A program made the translations under genes and the position numbers. DNA of 64,000 bases, taken from Prochlorococcus marinus str. MIT 9107. GTDB lineage: Bacteria > Cyanobacteriota > Cyanobacteriia > PCC-6307 > Cyanobiaceae. The DNA is taken from the NCBI RefSeq assembly GCF_000759855.1, contig NZ_JNAI01000006.1, positions 62,001-126,000 on the forward strand, given 5' to 3'. This document shows positions 47,858-56,451 of the stretch, piece by piece. Position 1 is the first letter of the stretch. Each line of letters begins with the position of its first letter. The notes beneath the pieces were generated by a model. It was not told where the DNA came from. It did not search any database and was given only the letters and a program-made list of their open reading frames with translations.

Positions 47858-48220
47858 ATGCTCACTGGTAGCTATCTTCTTGCTAAATACAAAGAAGTTG
47901 AGGGGTTAAGTGTAGAAGAGCAATGTCGTGCTTGTGGATATGTTTCCACAAAACGAAATGGAGAATCAAGATTGAACTATACCGCTTATTACAAAGCTCT
48001 TCTTGAAGCTAAAGGAATGAAAATGGGTGGAGGCAAAGTTTCTGGGATAGGTAAAGGGGGAAGAAAACTAAGTTACATAGCTAAAGTACAAGGAAACGGA
48101 AATCTTTTGATTGGGAAAGCATATACAGCACTTCTAGATTTAAAAGCAGGTGATGAGTTCGAAATTAAGATCGGAAAGAATCAAAAAAATATAAGATTAC
48201 TACCTACGCAAGAAACTTAA
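47858..48220 (+). CDS. cyAbrB-family transcription factor
   Basis: A 120-aa AbrB-like regulator of the cyanobacteria-specific type, where the DNA-binding AbrB fold is at the C terminus. The N-terminal half has LLAKYKEVEGLSVEEQCRACGY and RLNYTAYYKALLEAKG; the C-terminal half has LIGKAYTALLDLKAGDEFEIKIG, the swapped-hairpin core. Relatives in Synechocystis act as global regulators of carbon and nitrogen metabolism, often bound broadly as nucleoid proteins. It stands alone with its own promoter-like sequence and is convergent with trpA. Confidence 0.9.
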   Translation: MLTGSYLLAKYKEVEGLSVEEQCRACGYVSTKRNGESRLNYTAYYKALLEAKGMKMGGGKVSGIGKGGRKLSYIAKVQGNGNLLIGKAYTALLDLKAGDEFEIKIGKNQKNIRLLPTQET

Positions 48221-48227
48221 GAATAAA

Positions 48228-48279
48228 AAATAAAATTTGAGGCTAAATTTATAAACTCCCTATTAAGTAAATTTTATTT
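48228..48279. terminator. Possible bidirectional terminator of cyAbrB and trpA
   Basis: Perfect 11-base arms AAATAAAATTT (48228-48238) and AAATTTTATTT (48269-48279) with a 30-base loop lie between two convergent genes. The right arm includes the trpA stop codon. The stem is AT-only and thus weak, but symmetry and position fit a shared terminator. Confidence 0.4.
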
Positions 48280-49140
48280 ATCCACATTCTCCTCATATTC
48301 ATTTTTTTGATCCGCAGCTAAACGCATATCTTTGCAAAAGTTACCAACATGATTAACTACATCTTTGTCAATTGAACTAGAAATTCGTTTTACAAATGCG
48401 CTTCCAATAATTACTCCATCTGCTCCCCATTCACGAACTTTCTTAACATGTTCAGGGGTGGATATCCCAAAGCCAACAGCAATTGGATTAGTATTCACTT
48501 CTTTTAATTTCGCAATAAGATTTTCTACTCTATTTTCCATTTTATTTCTCTCACCAGTGACACCTGTAACACTTACTAAATAAGTAAAGCCTTTTGTATG
48601 ATTGGATATTTTCTTCATTCTCTCAAAAGGAGTAGTTGGAGCCACTAATAAAATCAAGTCCATAGAATGGTTACTAACTATTTTAGAAAATTTATAAGCT
48701 TCCTCTAAAGGGAGGTCAGGAATTATTAGTCCAGAGATTCCAGCATTAGATGCATTCTCACAAAACTTTTCAAAGCCGTAACATAATAAAGGATTTAAGT
48801 AAGAAAAAAGTATAACGGGAATATTTAATTTACCTTTTAAAGACTCTAAAAGTGTAATTACTTTTCTTGGAGTAGTACCTGACTTTAAGGCACGAGAGGC
48901 AGCAATTTGAATAATAGGTCCGTCGGCAAGTGGATCACTGTATGGGATGCCCAATTCAATAAGGTCCGCTCCATTTTCTTCTAACTTCAATAAAATATCA
49001 GAGGTTATTTCAATATTGGGATCCCCAGCCATTATGAAAGGCATCAAAGCTAATTTTTTATTATTTTTTAACTCAATAAACTTCTCATCTACCTTTGATA
49101 AAGATTCATTTTTAGTCATTTGCATTTTGTTATCTTTCAT
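48274..49140 (-). CDS. trpA: Tryptophan synthase alpha chain
   Basis: TrpA (288 aa) releases indole from indole-3-glycerol phosphate and passes it to TrpB. It has ALMPFIMAGDPNIE near the N terminus, the catalytic glutamate in DLIELGIPYSDPLADGP, the catalytic aspartate in GLIIPDLPLEE and the phosphate-binding VGFGISTPEHV and GVIIGSAFV. The N-terminal 20 residues are a polar extension. trpB is not in this window. It ends in convergent orientation to cyAbrB and is preceded by DUF3007 and ndhL on the same strand. Confidence 0.97.
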   Translation of the reverse strand: MKDNKMQMTKNESLSKVDEKFIELKNNKKLALMPFIMAGDPNIEITSDILLKLEENGADLIELGIPYSDPLADGPIIQIAASRALKSGTTPRKVITLLESLKGKLNIPVILFSYLNPLLCYGFEKFCENASNAGISGLIIPDLPLEEAYKFSKIVSNHSMDLILLVAPTTPFERMKKISNHTKGFTYLVSVTGVTGERNKMENRVENLIAKLKEVNTNPIAVGFGISTPEHVKKVREWGADGVIIGSAFVKRISSSIDKDVVNHVGNFCKDMRLAADQKNEYEENVDK

Positions 49141-49167
49141 AAATTTTAGAATTTTTTTCTAAAAAAT

Positions 49168-49488
49168 TTATGGATTATTTTCCAAATCTTCCATTAGTTT
49201 TTCCTGTTCTTCCTTTGATAATGCGTTGAACTTAGTTTCTAGTTTATCATTAACAACTTTTTCATACTCTTTTCTATAACGCTTCCTTTGTTCCATAAAA
49301 GTCATCTTTCCATTTACAACTCTATAAACATAAGATGTCACCCAGGTAATAACGATCAGAATTAAGATACAACTTGAAATAGTACTGGCTGTAAAATTAT
49401 CGATCCCAATTTGCGGTGCAAATTTATAACTAATTAATCCTATTAATGATATAAATATCCCTATTTGTACAACTTTACCTTTAGTCAA
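49168..49488 (-). CDS. DUF3007 membrane protein
   Basis: A 106-aa cyanobacterial/plastid DUF3007 protein. Two hydrophobic helices (about 7-25 and 36-55) are followed by a charged region with MTFMEQRKRYRKEYEKVV and a C-terminal KLETKFNALSKEEQEKLMED helix. Function is unknown. The start is TTG, because the first transmembrane segment follows directly. It begins 4 bases after ndhL, and the pairing suggests a role near NDH-1, though that is inference. Confidence 0.8.
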   Translation of the reverse strand: MTKGKVVQIGIFISLIGLISYKFAPQIGIDNFTASTISSCILILIVITWVTSYVYRVVNGKMTFMEQRKRYRKEYEKVVNDKLETKFNALSKEEQEKLMEDLENNP

Positions 49489-49492
49489 TTAT

Positions 49493-49726
49493 TTACCCTT
49501 TACCATTTCCTTTTAATCTGAGATTTAAAAATGGAGAAAATAAAATCAAACCTGGAAAAAAAAGAAATACAAGTCCATAAATTCCTAATCTTTCAAATTT
49601 GCCCATAACATTCCATCTATTATTCATCCAGTAAAATAGGAATAATGGAACAACCAGTAGATAAACAGAAATAACTCCAATATAAGCAATTAAAGTGGCG
49701 AATGAATTATTAAAAATATTTTCCAT
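49493..49726 (-). CDS. ndhL: NDH-1 subunit L
   Basis: A small membrane subunit of cyanobacterial NDH-1 (77 aa) with two transmembrane helices (about 9-30 and 45-65), [29 protein letters not shown] between them and [18 protein letters not shown] at the end. It is specific to photosynthetic NDH-1 and linked to inorganic-carbon transport. It precedes DUF3007 and trpA on the minus strand; the tRNA-Leu gene lies about 80 bases upstream. Confidence 0.88.
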   Translation of the reverse strand: MENIFNNSFATLIAYIGVISVYLLVVPLFLFYWMNNRWNVMGKFERLGIYGLVFLFFPGLILFSPFLNLRLKGNGKG

Positions 49727-49804
49727 TTTGGTTTATTATTTCTTAATTAAAACATAACAATTATTGGAAGCTATCGTAAGAACTAAAAATAAATTATTAA
49801 TTAA

Positions 49805-49890
49805 TGGGAGTGGGGGGACTTGAACCCCCACGAGCTAAAGCGCTCGACGGATTTTAAGTCCGGCGCGTCTACCAATTCCGCCACACTCCC
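49805..49890 (-). tRNA. trnL: tRNA-Leu (anticodon UAA), no intron
   Basis: The 86-base gene folds as a class II tRNA. The acceptor stem is GGGAGTG with CACTCCC. The D arm contains GGTAGACGC, the anticodon loop CTTAAAA gives anticodon TAA, a long variable arm has CGAGC pairing with GCTCG, and the T arm has GGGGG, TTCAAGT and CCCCC. The discriminator base is A and CCA is not encoded. The anticodon loop is uninterrupted, so the group I intron often found in this cyanobacterial gene is absent. Confidence 0.97.
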
Positions 49891-49910
49891 AAAGGAATTT
49901 GCGCTTTCTA

Positions 49911-49940
49911 ATCGTAGCTGAAAGTAACCCATTTAACCAA
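49911..49940 (-). promoter_or_regulatory. Candidate promoter of tRNA-Leu
   Basis: On the minus strand TTGGTT and TACGAT are 18 bases apart and end 20 bases before the tRNA. GCGC follows the -10, which fits a GC-rich discriminator as seen at stable RNA promoters. Confidence 0.35.
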
Positions 49941-49989
49941 GAAAAATTGGAATATTTACACTTTTAATTGTCAGATTAAATGTAATTTT

Positions 49990-51039
49990 TTAATTTACAT
50001 AACCTTCTACTTGCCATTGTAAAGTTTCACCTGCATGAAATGGTTTTATTTGTCCGATAATATTTTTTTCTTCAACAACATCAATAAATTCTTTAATTTT
50101 ATTAGGTCCAGAGACTAATTTTAATTTTTCTTTATTCGGGGGCAAATTATAAAAATTAGGGCCATTCAAACTTGCAAACTTTTCAAAATTATCTAGTGCA
50201 TCCTCCTCTTCGAATACCGTTAAATAGCTCTCAATTGCTACTGGCGAATTAAAAATACCTGCACATCCACAAAAAGCCTTCCACTTCCTAAGATGTGGAG
50301 CAGAGTCGGTTCCCAAGAAAAAAGATTTTTCCCCACTTGTAGCAGCTTTCCTTAAAGCGAGTCTATTATTTTCCCTCTTAGCAACTGGTAAGCAGTAAAA
50401 ATCGCTATTTAAGCCTCCAAAAAACATTGCATTTCTATTTATATGTAAATGATGCGGAGTGATAGTAGCTCCAATATTATTTTCTTGAACAAAATTCACT
50501 GCATAAGAGGTAGTTATATGTTCTAAAACGATTTTTAATTTTGGAAATCTTTTAGTTATTTGAGAGAGTTCTTTATCTATAAATACTTCTTCTCTATCGA
50601 ATACATCTACTTCAGAATCAGTCACTTCCCCATGAATTAAAAGAGGCATTCCAGAATCTTGCATTAATTCAAAGATCTTATAAAGATTTTCTATTTTCCT
50701 AACTCCATGACTGGAATTTGTTGTGGCATTAGCAGGATATAATTTTGCTGCGAAAAAGACATTATTTTTAAAACCATTTATTAGTTCCCCTTTATCAGTC
50801 TCATCTGTAAGATAAATTGTCATTAGTGGTTCAAACTTAGAACTTTCTGGTAACGCTTCAACAATAGATTTCTTGTAAGAGATAGCGCTATTGATTGATG
50901 TTATGGGACTTTTAGTATTTGGCATGACAATCGCTCTTCCAAAATATTCTGAAGTAAAATGAATAATATTTTTTAATACAAGACCTTCTCTTAAATGTAA
51001 ATGCCAATCATCAGGTTTTATTATGGTTAAAGTCTTCAA
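49990..51039 (-). CDS. pyrC: Dihydroorotase
   Basis: PyrC (349 aa, class II E. coli type) cyclises carbamoyl-aspartate in pyrimidine synthesis. Zinc ligands are the two histidines in DDWHLHLREG (about 11-20). The carboxylated lysine lies in FAAKLYPANATTN near 98. Further histidines are in LLIHGEV, LEHITT and ITPHHLHINRN, and the catalytic aspartate is in LGTDSAPH. The start is TTG, and the leader holds a perfect inverted repeat. It is divergent from the antiporter gene. Confidence 0.96.
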   Translation of the reverse strand: MKTLTIIKPDDWHLHLREGLVLKNIIHFTSEYFGRAIVMPNTKSPITSINSAISYKKSIVEALPESSKFEPLMTIYLTDETDKGELINGFKNNVFFAAKLYPANATTNSSHGVRKIENLYKIFELMQDSGMPLLIHGEVTDSEVDVFDREEVFIDKELSQITKRFPKLKIVLEHITTSYAVNFVQENNIGATITPHHLHINRNAMFFGGLNSDFYCLPVAKRENNRLALRKAATSGEKSFFLGTDSAPHLRKWKAFCGCAGIFNSPVAIESYLTVFEEEDALDNFEKFASLNGPNFYNLPPNKEKLKLVSGPNKIKEFIDVVEEKNIIGQIKPFHAGETLQWQVEGYVN

Positions 51040-51055
51040 AATTTTTTGTATTTAA

Positions 51056-51082
51056 TCAATTTTAACAGCAAATTAAAATTGA
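51056..51082. promoter_or_regulatory. Perfect inverted repeat in the pyrC leader
   Basis: Arms TCAATTTTAA (51056-51065) and TTAAAATTGA (51073-51082) are separated by 7 bases. The repeat sits between the pyrC start codon and its TATAAT box, covering the predicted transcription start. It may be an operator or a 5' RNA hairpin. Confidence 0.6.
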
Positions 51083-51088
51083 CAATAA

Positions 51089-51094
51089 ATTATA
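51089..51094 (-). promoter_or_regulatory. Probable -10 box of pyrC
   Basis: TATAAT on the minus strand, 50 bases before the TTG start, with transcription predicted to begin at the edge of the inverted repeat. No strong -35 hexamer is seen. Confidence 0.4.
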
Positions 51095-51157
51095 GATAAT
51101 CGAGGATAGTTATTAACCAATTATGAAAATTTTTATTATCTATATAAAAGCCTAAAT

Positions 51158-52237
51158 ATGAGTTATTTTTTATTTCCAATAATAGAAATAGTTTTAGGCG
51201 TAGTTCTACTTTTTGCTGGAGGAGAGTTCTTTATTCAAGGAGCCATATTTTTATCTTTAATTTTAGGAATACCTCAAATAGTAATTGGTTTGACAGTTGT
51301 TTCTCTTGGAACAAGCGCTCCCGAGTTGTTGGTAAGTTTGAGTTCAATTTTAAAAGGAAGTGATTCGCTTGCGGCAAGCAATGTAATTGGAAGCAATATT
51401 TTTAATGTTCTAGTTGTTTTGGGCATAAGCTCATTGATAACACCTCTTAAGGTAAAAAGCAGAATAGTCAGAAGAGATGTGCCTCTTTTAATGGCAATTT
51501 CTTGTGCAGTTTGGGCTATGTCATCAACAGGCTTATTAACATTGCAAGCAGGGGTATTTCTAATATTTTGTCTAGTCCTAAATACAATATGGGAAATCAA
51601 TACCATCAATGAGAAAGGAGAGGAGACAAAAGATGCTGAACCAGAGATAGAAGAATTAAAAGATAACTATAAAGGGAAGATAAATATTTTACTAAAGTTA
51701 ATACTGGGAATATTTCTTTTAAGCTTTGGTTCAAATATTTTAGTAAATGGTTCTCGAACGCTTGCTACTCTTTTGGGTGTAAATGAAATTTTTATTGGTT
51801 TAACTATCGTTGCAACTGGGACATCTTTACCAGAATTAGTAACTTCAATAATTGCTGCATTTAAAGGCAAAACAGATCTTGCGATTGGCAATGTAATAGG
51901 AAGCAATTTGCTCAATCAACTTCTAATCCTTGGAAGTTGCAGTATTTTTTCAGGATTTAAAGGTTTAGTAATTGAACAAAGTCTAATAAAAGTTGACTTA
52001 CCATTTATGGTTTTAACTACCTTTGCTTGCTTACCAATTTTCTGGAGCAAAGGGACAATCACAAGAATTGAAGGATTTATTTTGCTTAATCTTTATATTT
52101 TCTACATTCTCGATAAGATACTTTTCCTGAATGGATTTAACTTCCTTTCTGAATTAAGGATAGGTTTATTTATTTACTTTGCGTTACTTATAATGTTTCT
52201 GATTGTTCAAGAAAAATTTAAATTTTCTAATTCATAA
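51158..52237 (+). CDS. Calcium/cation antiporter (CaCA family, YrbG-like)
   Basis: A 359-aa inner-membrane Na+/Ca2+-type exchanger with about ten hydrophobic helices in two inverted halves. Each half carries an alpha-repeat: LGTSAPELLVSL with GSNIFNVLVVLG in the first, and TGTSLPELVTSI with GNVIGSNLLNQLLILG in the second. A charged loop of about 30 residues (DAEPEIEELKDN) separates them. It probably exports Ca2+ or balances Na+. It is divergent from pyrC and ends 2 bases before the convergent gor gene. Confidence 0.92.
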   Translation: MSYFLFPIIEIVLGVVLLFAGGEFFIQGAIFLSLILGIPQIVIGLTVVSLGTSAPELLVSLSSILKGSDSLAASNVIGSNIFNVLVVLGISSLITPLKVKSRIVRRDVPLLMAISCAVWAMSSTGLLTLQAGVFLIFCLVLNTIWEINTINEKGEETKDAEPEIEELKDNYKGKINILLKLILGIFLLSFGSNILVNGSRTLATLLGVNEIFIGLTIVATGTSLPELVTSIIAAFKGKTDLAIGNVIGSNLLNQLLILGSCSIFSGFKGLVIEQSLIKVDLPFMVLTTFACLPIFWSKGTITRIEGFILLNLYIFYILDKILFLNGFNFLSELRIGLFIYFALLIMFLIVQEKFKFSNS

Positions 52238-52239
52238 TT

Positions 52240-53604
52240 TTATCCATACATAGTCACAAATTCTTCTGAGATAGTTGGGTGCAAAGCCATAGTAATATCA
52301 AAGTCTTTTTTTGTTATCCCTGCATTTAATGAAATTGATACCATTTGAATAATCTCAGACGATGTTTCTCCAAACATATGACATCCTAGGACTTTGTCAG
52401 TTAGCTTATGAACGACAATCTTCAACATACATTTTGATTTATTCTTATTAAAGGTATTAGACATAGGGGTAAATTTGCATTTGAAAATTTTTATATTTTT
52501 TTCAGAATAAATCTCTTTAGCTCTTTTCTCACTTAAGCCAACTGTTGAAATTTCTGGAATAGTAAAAACGGCCTTAGGGATATATTCATAATTTACTTTT
52601 CTTTTTTGATCATTAAAAAAATTATCCGAAAAAACTCTCCCTTGTTCTATTGCTACTGGAGTTAAGTTTGGTTTATTTATGATATCGCCAACTGCAAAAA
52701 TATTTGCGTTGCTTGTTTGATTAAGTTCATCCACATCTAAATATTGGCCATCCATCTTTAGATTTAAAAAATCTAAATTTAAAGGCAAAAGATTTGGTTC
52801 TCTTCCTGTAGCAATAAGGATATTATTAGTAAGGAGTTTATCCCCCGAGTCTAGGGTAGATTCCAGATTTCCATTTACTCTTTTGATAGACTTTAATTGA
52901 GTATTGGAGATTATATTGATTTCATTAAAAGTGGATGATTTCTCTAGGCATGAAGAAAGATCCTCATCAAAACCATTAAGTAAATGTTGACCTCTAATTA
53001 ATTGATTTACTTCAGTTCCTAAATTTCTGAAAATAGAAGCAAATTCACAAGCAATATAACCTCCTCCCACTATTAATATTGATTTGGGAAACTTTTCTAA
53101 TTCAAAGATATCATCACTAGTCCATGCCAAATCTACCCCAGGTATATTTAATTTCTTTGGTTTACCTCCAACTGAAATAAGAATCTTTTTTGAACTTATT
53201 TTATTTTTAATTTTCTTCGTTTTTGGACAAATAATTTCTAATTCATTTTGAGTAGTAAATCTTCCTAAGCCCTCAAAAACAATTACATTCAATTTTTTTA
53301 AAGAATTTCTATGTAAATTACTTAATCTGGAAACCTCCTCTCTAACATTCTTTAATAAAATATTTGATTCAAAATTAATACCTTCATTTTTTAATCCATA
53401 TCCTTCAGAGGAATCCATATTTTTTTTACTTTTAGCGGCATAAACCATCAATTTCTTAGGAACACATCCCCTTATCACACAAGTTCCTCCTATTTGATTT
53501 ACTTCTACGATTGCGACTTTTGCTCCATAACTAGCCGCACGTTTAGCCGCCGCGAGTCCTCCAGATCCAGCGCCAACAACAATTAAATCAAATTCAAATT
53601 CCAA
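52240..53604 (-). CDS. gor: Glutathione reductase-like disulfide oxidoreductase
   Basis: A FAD-dependent pyridine nucleotide-disulfide oxidoreductase (454 aa). VVGAGSGGLAAAKRA binds FAD, GGTCVIRGCVPKK carries the redox-active Cys pair, VGGGYIACEFASIFRNLG is the NAD(P) site, and HPTISEEF near the C terminus holds the catalytic histidine. Lipoamide dehydrogenase is less likely because the redox motif GTCVIRGCVPK is of the glutathione reductase type. The start is TTG. It is divergent from the GST gene with 52 bases between. Confidence 0.92.
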   Translation of the reverse strand: MEFEFDLIVVGAGSGGLAAAKRAASYGAKVAIVEVNQIGGTCVIRGCVPKKLMVYAAKSKKNMDSSEGYGLKNEGINFESNILLKNVREEVSRLSNLHRNSLKKLNVIVFEGLGRFTTQNELEIICPKTKKIKNKISSKKILISVGGKPKKLNIPGVDLAWTSDDIFELEKFPKSILIVGGGYIACEFASIFRNLGTEVNQLIRGQHLLNGFDEDLSSCLEKSSTFNEINIISNTQLKSIKRVNGNLESTLDSGDKLLTNNILIATGREPNLLPLNLDFLNLKMDGQYLDVDELNQTSNANIFAVGDIINKPNLTPVAIEQGRVFSDNFFNDQKRKVNYEYIPKAVFTIPEISTVGLSEKRAKEIYSEKNIKIFKCKFTPMSNTFNKNKSKCMLKIVVHKLTDKVLGCHMFGETSSEIIQMVSISLNAGITKKDFDITMALHPTISEEFVTMYG

Positions 53605-53656
53605 GACTTTTTTTAATCAATTATTATAACGTTAGTTTATAGCTTTAATTCAAATA

Positions 53657-54886
53657 ATGAATGGTATTTTGACATGGGATGATTTAAATAAATTTGAAGT
53701 TGAAGAACTTGATAGAGTCCATGGTATAAATAATTCCTACGCAAATTTAAGATTATTCGGGCATAGTAAAAATGATGTATTAGTTACCCTCTATAGGGAT
53801 AGACATTCTTGGTGTCCTTACTGTCAAAAGATATGGTTATGGCTTGAATTTCAGAGAATTCCATACAGAGTCGAAAAAATAAATATGTTTTGCTACGGTC
53901 AAAAAGAAAGTTGGTTCCTTGAAAAAGTCAGATCTGGTAAATTACCTGCAATTGAATTTAAAGGGCAAGTTATAACTGAAAGCGACGATATCATAGCTTT
54001 TTTAGAAAATGAATTTGGAGCACTTGGATCTTTTATAAGATCTAGTCACCTTATAAAAATTCGAGAATTAGAAAGAGAAATTTTCAGATCCTGGTGTAAT
54101 TGGCTCTGCCGAGAAAGCTTTAATTTTATAGATAACTCTTTTAGAAAAAAAAGATTTAAAGAATCCATTTCTAAACTCGATGAAATCTTAAGTAGGTCAA
54201 AATCAGGGTTTGTTGATCCATCAGTATCTAATACGGGTGATATAGAGCCTGGTGTTGGAGATATAATTTTTATTCCCTATATGGAGAGAATGAATGCATC
54301 ACTAGTTTATTATAAAGGGTTTAATTTAAGATCTAATTACCGTAATGTAGATAATTGGCTTACCCTTTTTGAAGGGACAAGTGCCTATAGAGGCACTCAA
54401 GGAGATTTTCATACTCACTCTCATGATTTACCACCACAAATGGGTGGATGTTATAAAGAAAGCAATGAGCAACAGATAACTTACTCTGAGCTTATTGATA
54501 CTGGAGAGGGTCTAGGTAATTATGAATTAAATAAAAATTATGATATGAAATATTACGCTATATTTGCTCTTAAAAGGGTAATAAAACATAAAGATAATTT
54601 AATTAAAGTCAATCCATGTGATTCAAAATTCTTTGAAGAGTCATTGAGATCAGCATTGACACATATGATCACAGGTGAAGTAAGAGTCCCTGAGAATCTT
54701 TCAGGAAAATCCCTGAGATACTTAAAAAATAGAATCTCAGTTCCAAGAGACATGCCAATTATTTCTGCTAGGTTATTAAGACAATCATTAAATAAAATTG
54801 AATTACTAAGTAATAACAGTCAAATAGATAAAATACCTTTGAATCATAGATATGATCAAGACCCTATAAATTTTTTTTCTAATTAA
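53657..54886 (+). CDS. Glutathione S-transferase family protein, long form
   Basis: A 409-aa protein. The N-terminal half holds a thioredoxin-fold GST domain (about 40-125) with WCPYCQK (52-58), a CxxC redox motif, and LPAIEFKGQVITESDDIIAFLE for glutathione binding. A helical GST_C domain follows to about 235. Another 170 residues of unclear fold include THSHDLPPQMGGCY and end in a helical segment. The double cysteine suggests glutathionyl-reductase rather than classical transferase activity. It faces gor across a divergent promoter, so a thiol-related pair is likely. It converges with dnaA without any spacer. Confidence 0.85.
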   Translation: MNGILTWDDLNKFEVEELDRVHGINNSYANLRLFGHSKNDVLVTLYRDRHSWCPYCQKIWLWLEFQRIPYRVEKINMFCYGQKESWFLEKVRSGKLPAIEFKGQVITESDDIIAFLENEFGALGSFIRSSHLIKIRELEREIFRSWCNWLCRESFNFIDNSFRKKRFKESISKLDEILSRSKSGFVDPSVSNTGDIEPGVGDIIFIPYMERMNASLVYYKGFNLRSNYRNVDNWLTLFEGTSAYRGTQGDFHTHSHDLPPQMGGCYKESNEQQITYSELIDTGEGLGNYELNKNYDMKYYAIFALKRVIKHKDNLIKVNPCDSKFFEESLRSALTHMITGEVRVPENLSGKSLRYLKNRISVPRDMPIISARLLRQSLNKIELLSNNSQIDKIPLNHRYDQDPINFFSN

Positions 54887-56281
54887 CTATAAATTTTTTC
54901 TTGAATCTATTTGAAGTAAATCTCTTATTTTTTGAACTTGGCTAGCAATATTGGGGTCGATAGATAACTTTTTTTCAACTTGTTCAATAGCATACATAAC
55001 CGTTGTATGGTCTTTCCCCCCAAATTCATCTCCAATTCTTGGTAGGCTTAAATCAGTTCCATGTCTCATAAGATACATACCTATTTGCCTAGCTTGACTT
55101 ACTGGTTTTCTTCTACTTGAACTAATCAATTCATCAGTAGAAACCTTAAAGAAATCTGACACTTTGTTAATAACTTGTTTTGGGGTTACAACCACCCCAA
55201 CACTATTAGGATCAAGCATTGGGGCGATAGATTGGACAGTCATTGGCAAACCTGTTATTGAAGCGAATGCAACAGCTCTAGTAAATGCGCCTTCTAATTC
55301 TCGAATATTCGAAGTGAATCGTCCTGCTATAAATTGAATTAGATCTCTTGGAAGACTCATCCTCTCTTGTTCCGCTTTTCTTTGAAGAATAGCTGTCCTT
55401 GTCTCAATGTCAGGGGGTTGAATATCTGCAGTCATGCCCATTGAAAACCTAGAAATTAATCTCTCTTGAATTCCCGACAATTGATTTGGTGGTCTATCAC
55501 TTGCAATGACAATTTGGCTTCCTGCTTCGTGAAGAGCGTTAAAAGTATGAAAGAATTCTTCCTGAGTATACTCTTTACCTTCTAAGAACTGTATATCATC
55601 TATTAAAATCAAATCTACATTTCTATATTTATCTCTAATAGCTGTCATTCCATCTCTCCTGATACCACTAATAACATCATTAGTAAAAGTCTCTGTAGAT
55701 ACATATTTAACTTTTGCTTCTGGATCTATTTCTACTCTATAGTGACCTATTGCTTGCATTAAATGAGTTTTACCAAGACCTACTCCGCCACAAATAAATA
55801 ATGGATTAAATTCTCTTCCAGGAGATTCTGCAACTGCTAAAGCTGCCGCATGAGCCAACCTACTATTTGGACCTACAACAAATCTTTTAAAAACGTAGCG
55901 TAAATTTAAACCGTTAGGATTTTTGAATTGATGTTTTGAAGAATTATCTTGAATATTGTTAGACAAAGATTTTGTTTTATGATTAAATTTCTGTTCATTC
56001 AGGTTATTTTTATTTGTTAAATCGCTGATAGTATTTGCTTCAGATTTGAAAACAACTTTTACATCATGGCCACAAATTTCTTTCGCAGCTTTTTCAATAG
56101 TTTCACAATAATTCTTTCTTAACCAATCACTAGAAAATGTATTTGGAGCAATTAAGGTCAATAAGCCATTTTCAAAACAATTAAATTTAGCAGGCCTTAT
56201 CCATGTCTCAAATGAAGGCTTACTTAAAGTTTTTTGTAGTAATTGTTGAACTTCCGCCCAAATAGGATTAGTTGCTTGCAA
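54887..56281 (-). CDS. dnaA: Chromosomal replication initiator DnaA
   Basis: DnaA (464 aa) opens oriC. Domain I (1-90) includes [10 protein letters not shown]. Domain III has Walker [18 protein letters not shown] near 165, Walker [11 protein letters not shown] and the arginine finger region LISRFSMG. Domain IV has [37 protein letters not shown], the DnaA-box reader. The start is TTG: an in-frame TAG lies 13 bases upstream, so no earlier start is possible. A palindrome stands in the leader. In this lineage dnaA is usually not beside oriC, and I see no DnaA-box cluster here. Confidence 0.97.
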   Translation of the reverse strand: MQATNPIWAEVQQLLQKTLSKPSFETWIRPAKFNCFENGLLTLIAPNTFSSDWLRKNYCETIEKAAKEICGHDVKVVFKSEANTISDLTNKNNLNEQKFNHKTKSLSNNIQDNSSKHQFKNPNGLNLRYVFKRFVVGPNSRLAHAAALAVAESPGREFNPLFICGGVGLGKTHLMQAIGHYRVEIDPEAKVKYVSTETFTNDVISGIRRDGMTAIRDKYRNVDLILIDDIQFLEGKEYTQEEFFHTFNALHEAGSQIVIASDRPPNQLSGIQERLISRFSMGMTADIQPPDIETRTAILQRKAEQERMSLPRDLIQFIAGRFTSNIRELEGAFTRAVAFASITGLPMTVQSIAPMLDPNSVGVVVTPKQVINKVSDFFKVSTDELISSSRRKPVSQARQIGMYLMRHGTDLSLPRIGDEFGGKDHTTVMYAIEQVEKKLSIDPNIASQVQKIRDLLQIDSRKNL

Positions 56282-56293
56282 AATTTTATTATC

Positions 56294-56310
56294 TAGATTA
56301 TCAATCTAGT
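56294..56310. promoter_or_regulatory. Palindrome in the dnaA leader
   Basis: CTAGATT and AATCTAG are separated by ATC, ending 13 bases before the TTG start of dnaA. It could be an operator for dnaA autoregulation or an RNA hairpin beside the ribosome-binding region. It also contains the in-frame stop codon that excludes earlier dnaA starts. Confidence 0.55.
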
Positions 56311-56451
56311 TGGAATTTAATAATTGGCCATTATCTAATCACAAGATCCCGACAAATTTAAAATTTTTTAACAAAGCATGATATTAATTTATAAAAATAA
56401 ATTTTATATTTTTTTATAGGAATATAATTATTTTTAAATCACGCTGAATTA

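Noticed and set aside
48278-48286. TTATCCACA, a perfect DnaA-box consensus
   Set aside because: It is formed by the last codons (Val-Asp-Lys) and stop of trpA, stands alone, and is far from any origin-like feature.
56391-56413. AAAAATA and TATTTTT arms as a terminator upstream of the DUF2064 gene
   Set aside because: The stem is AT-only and in the middle of a divergent promoter region, where no terminator is needed.
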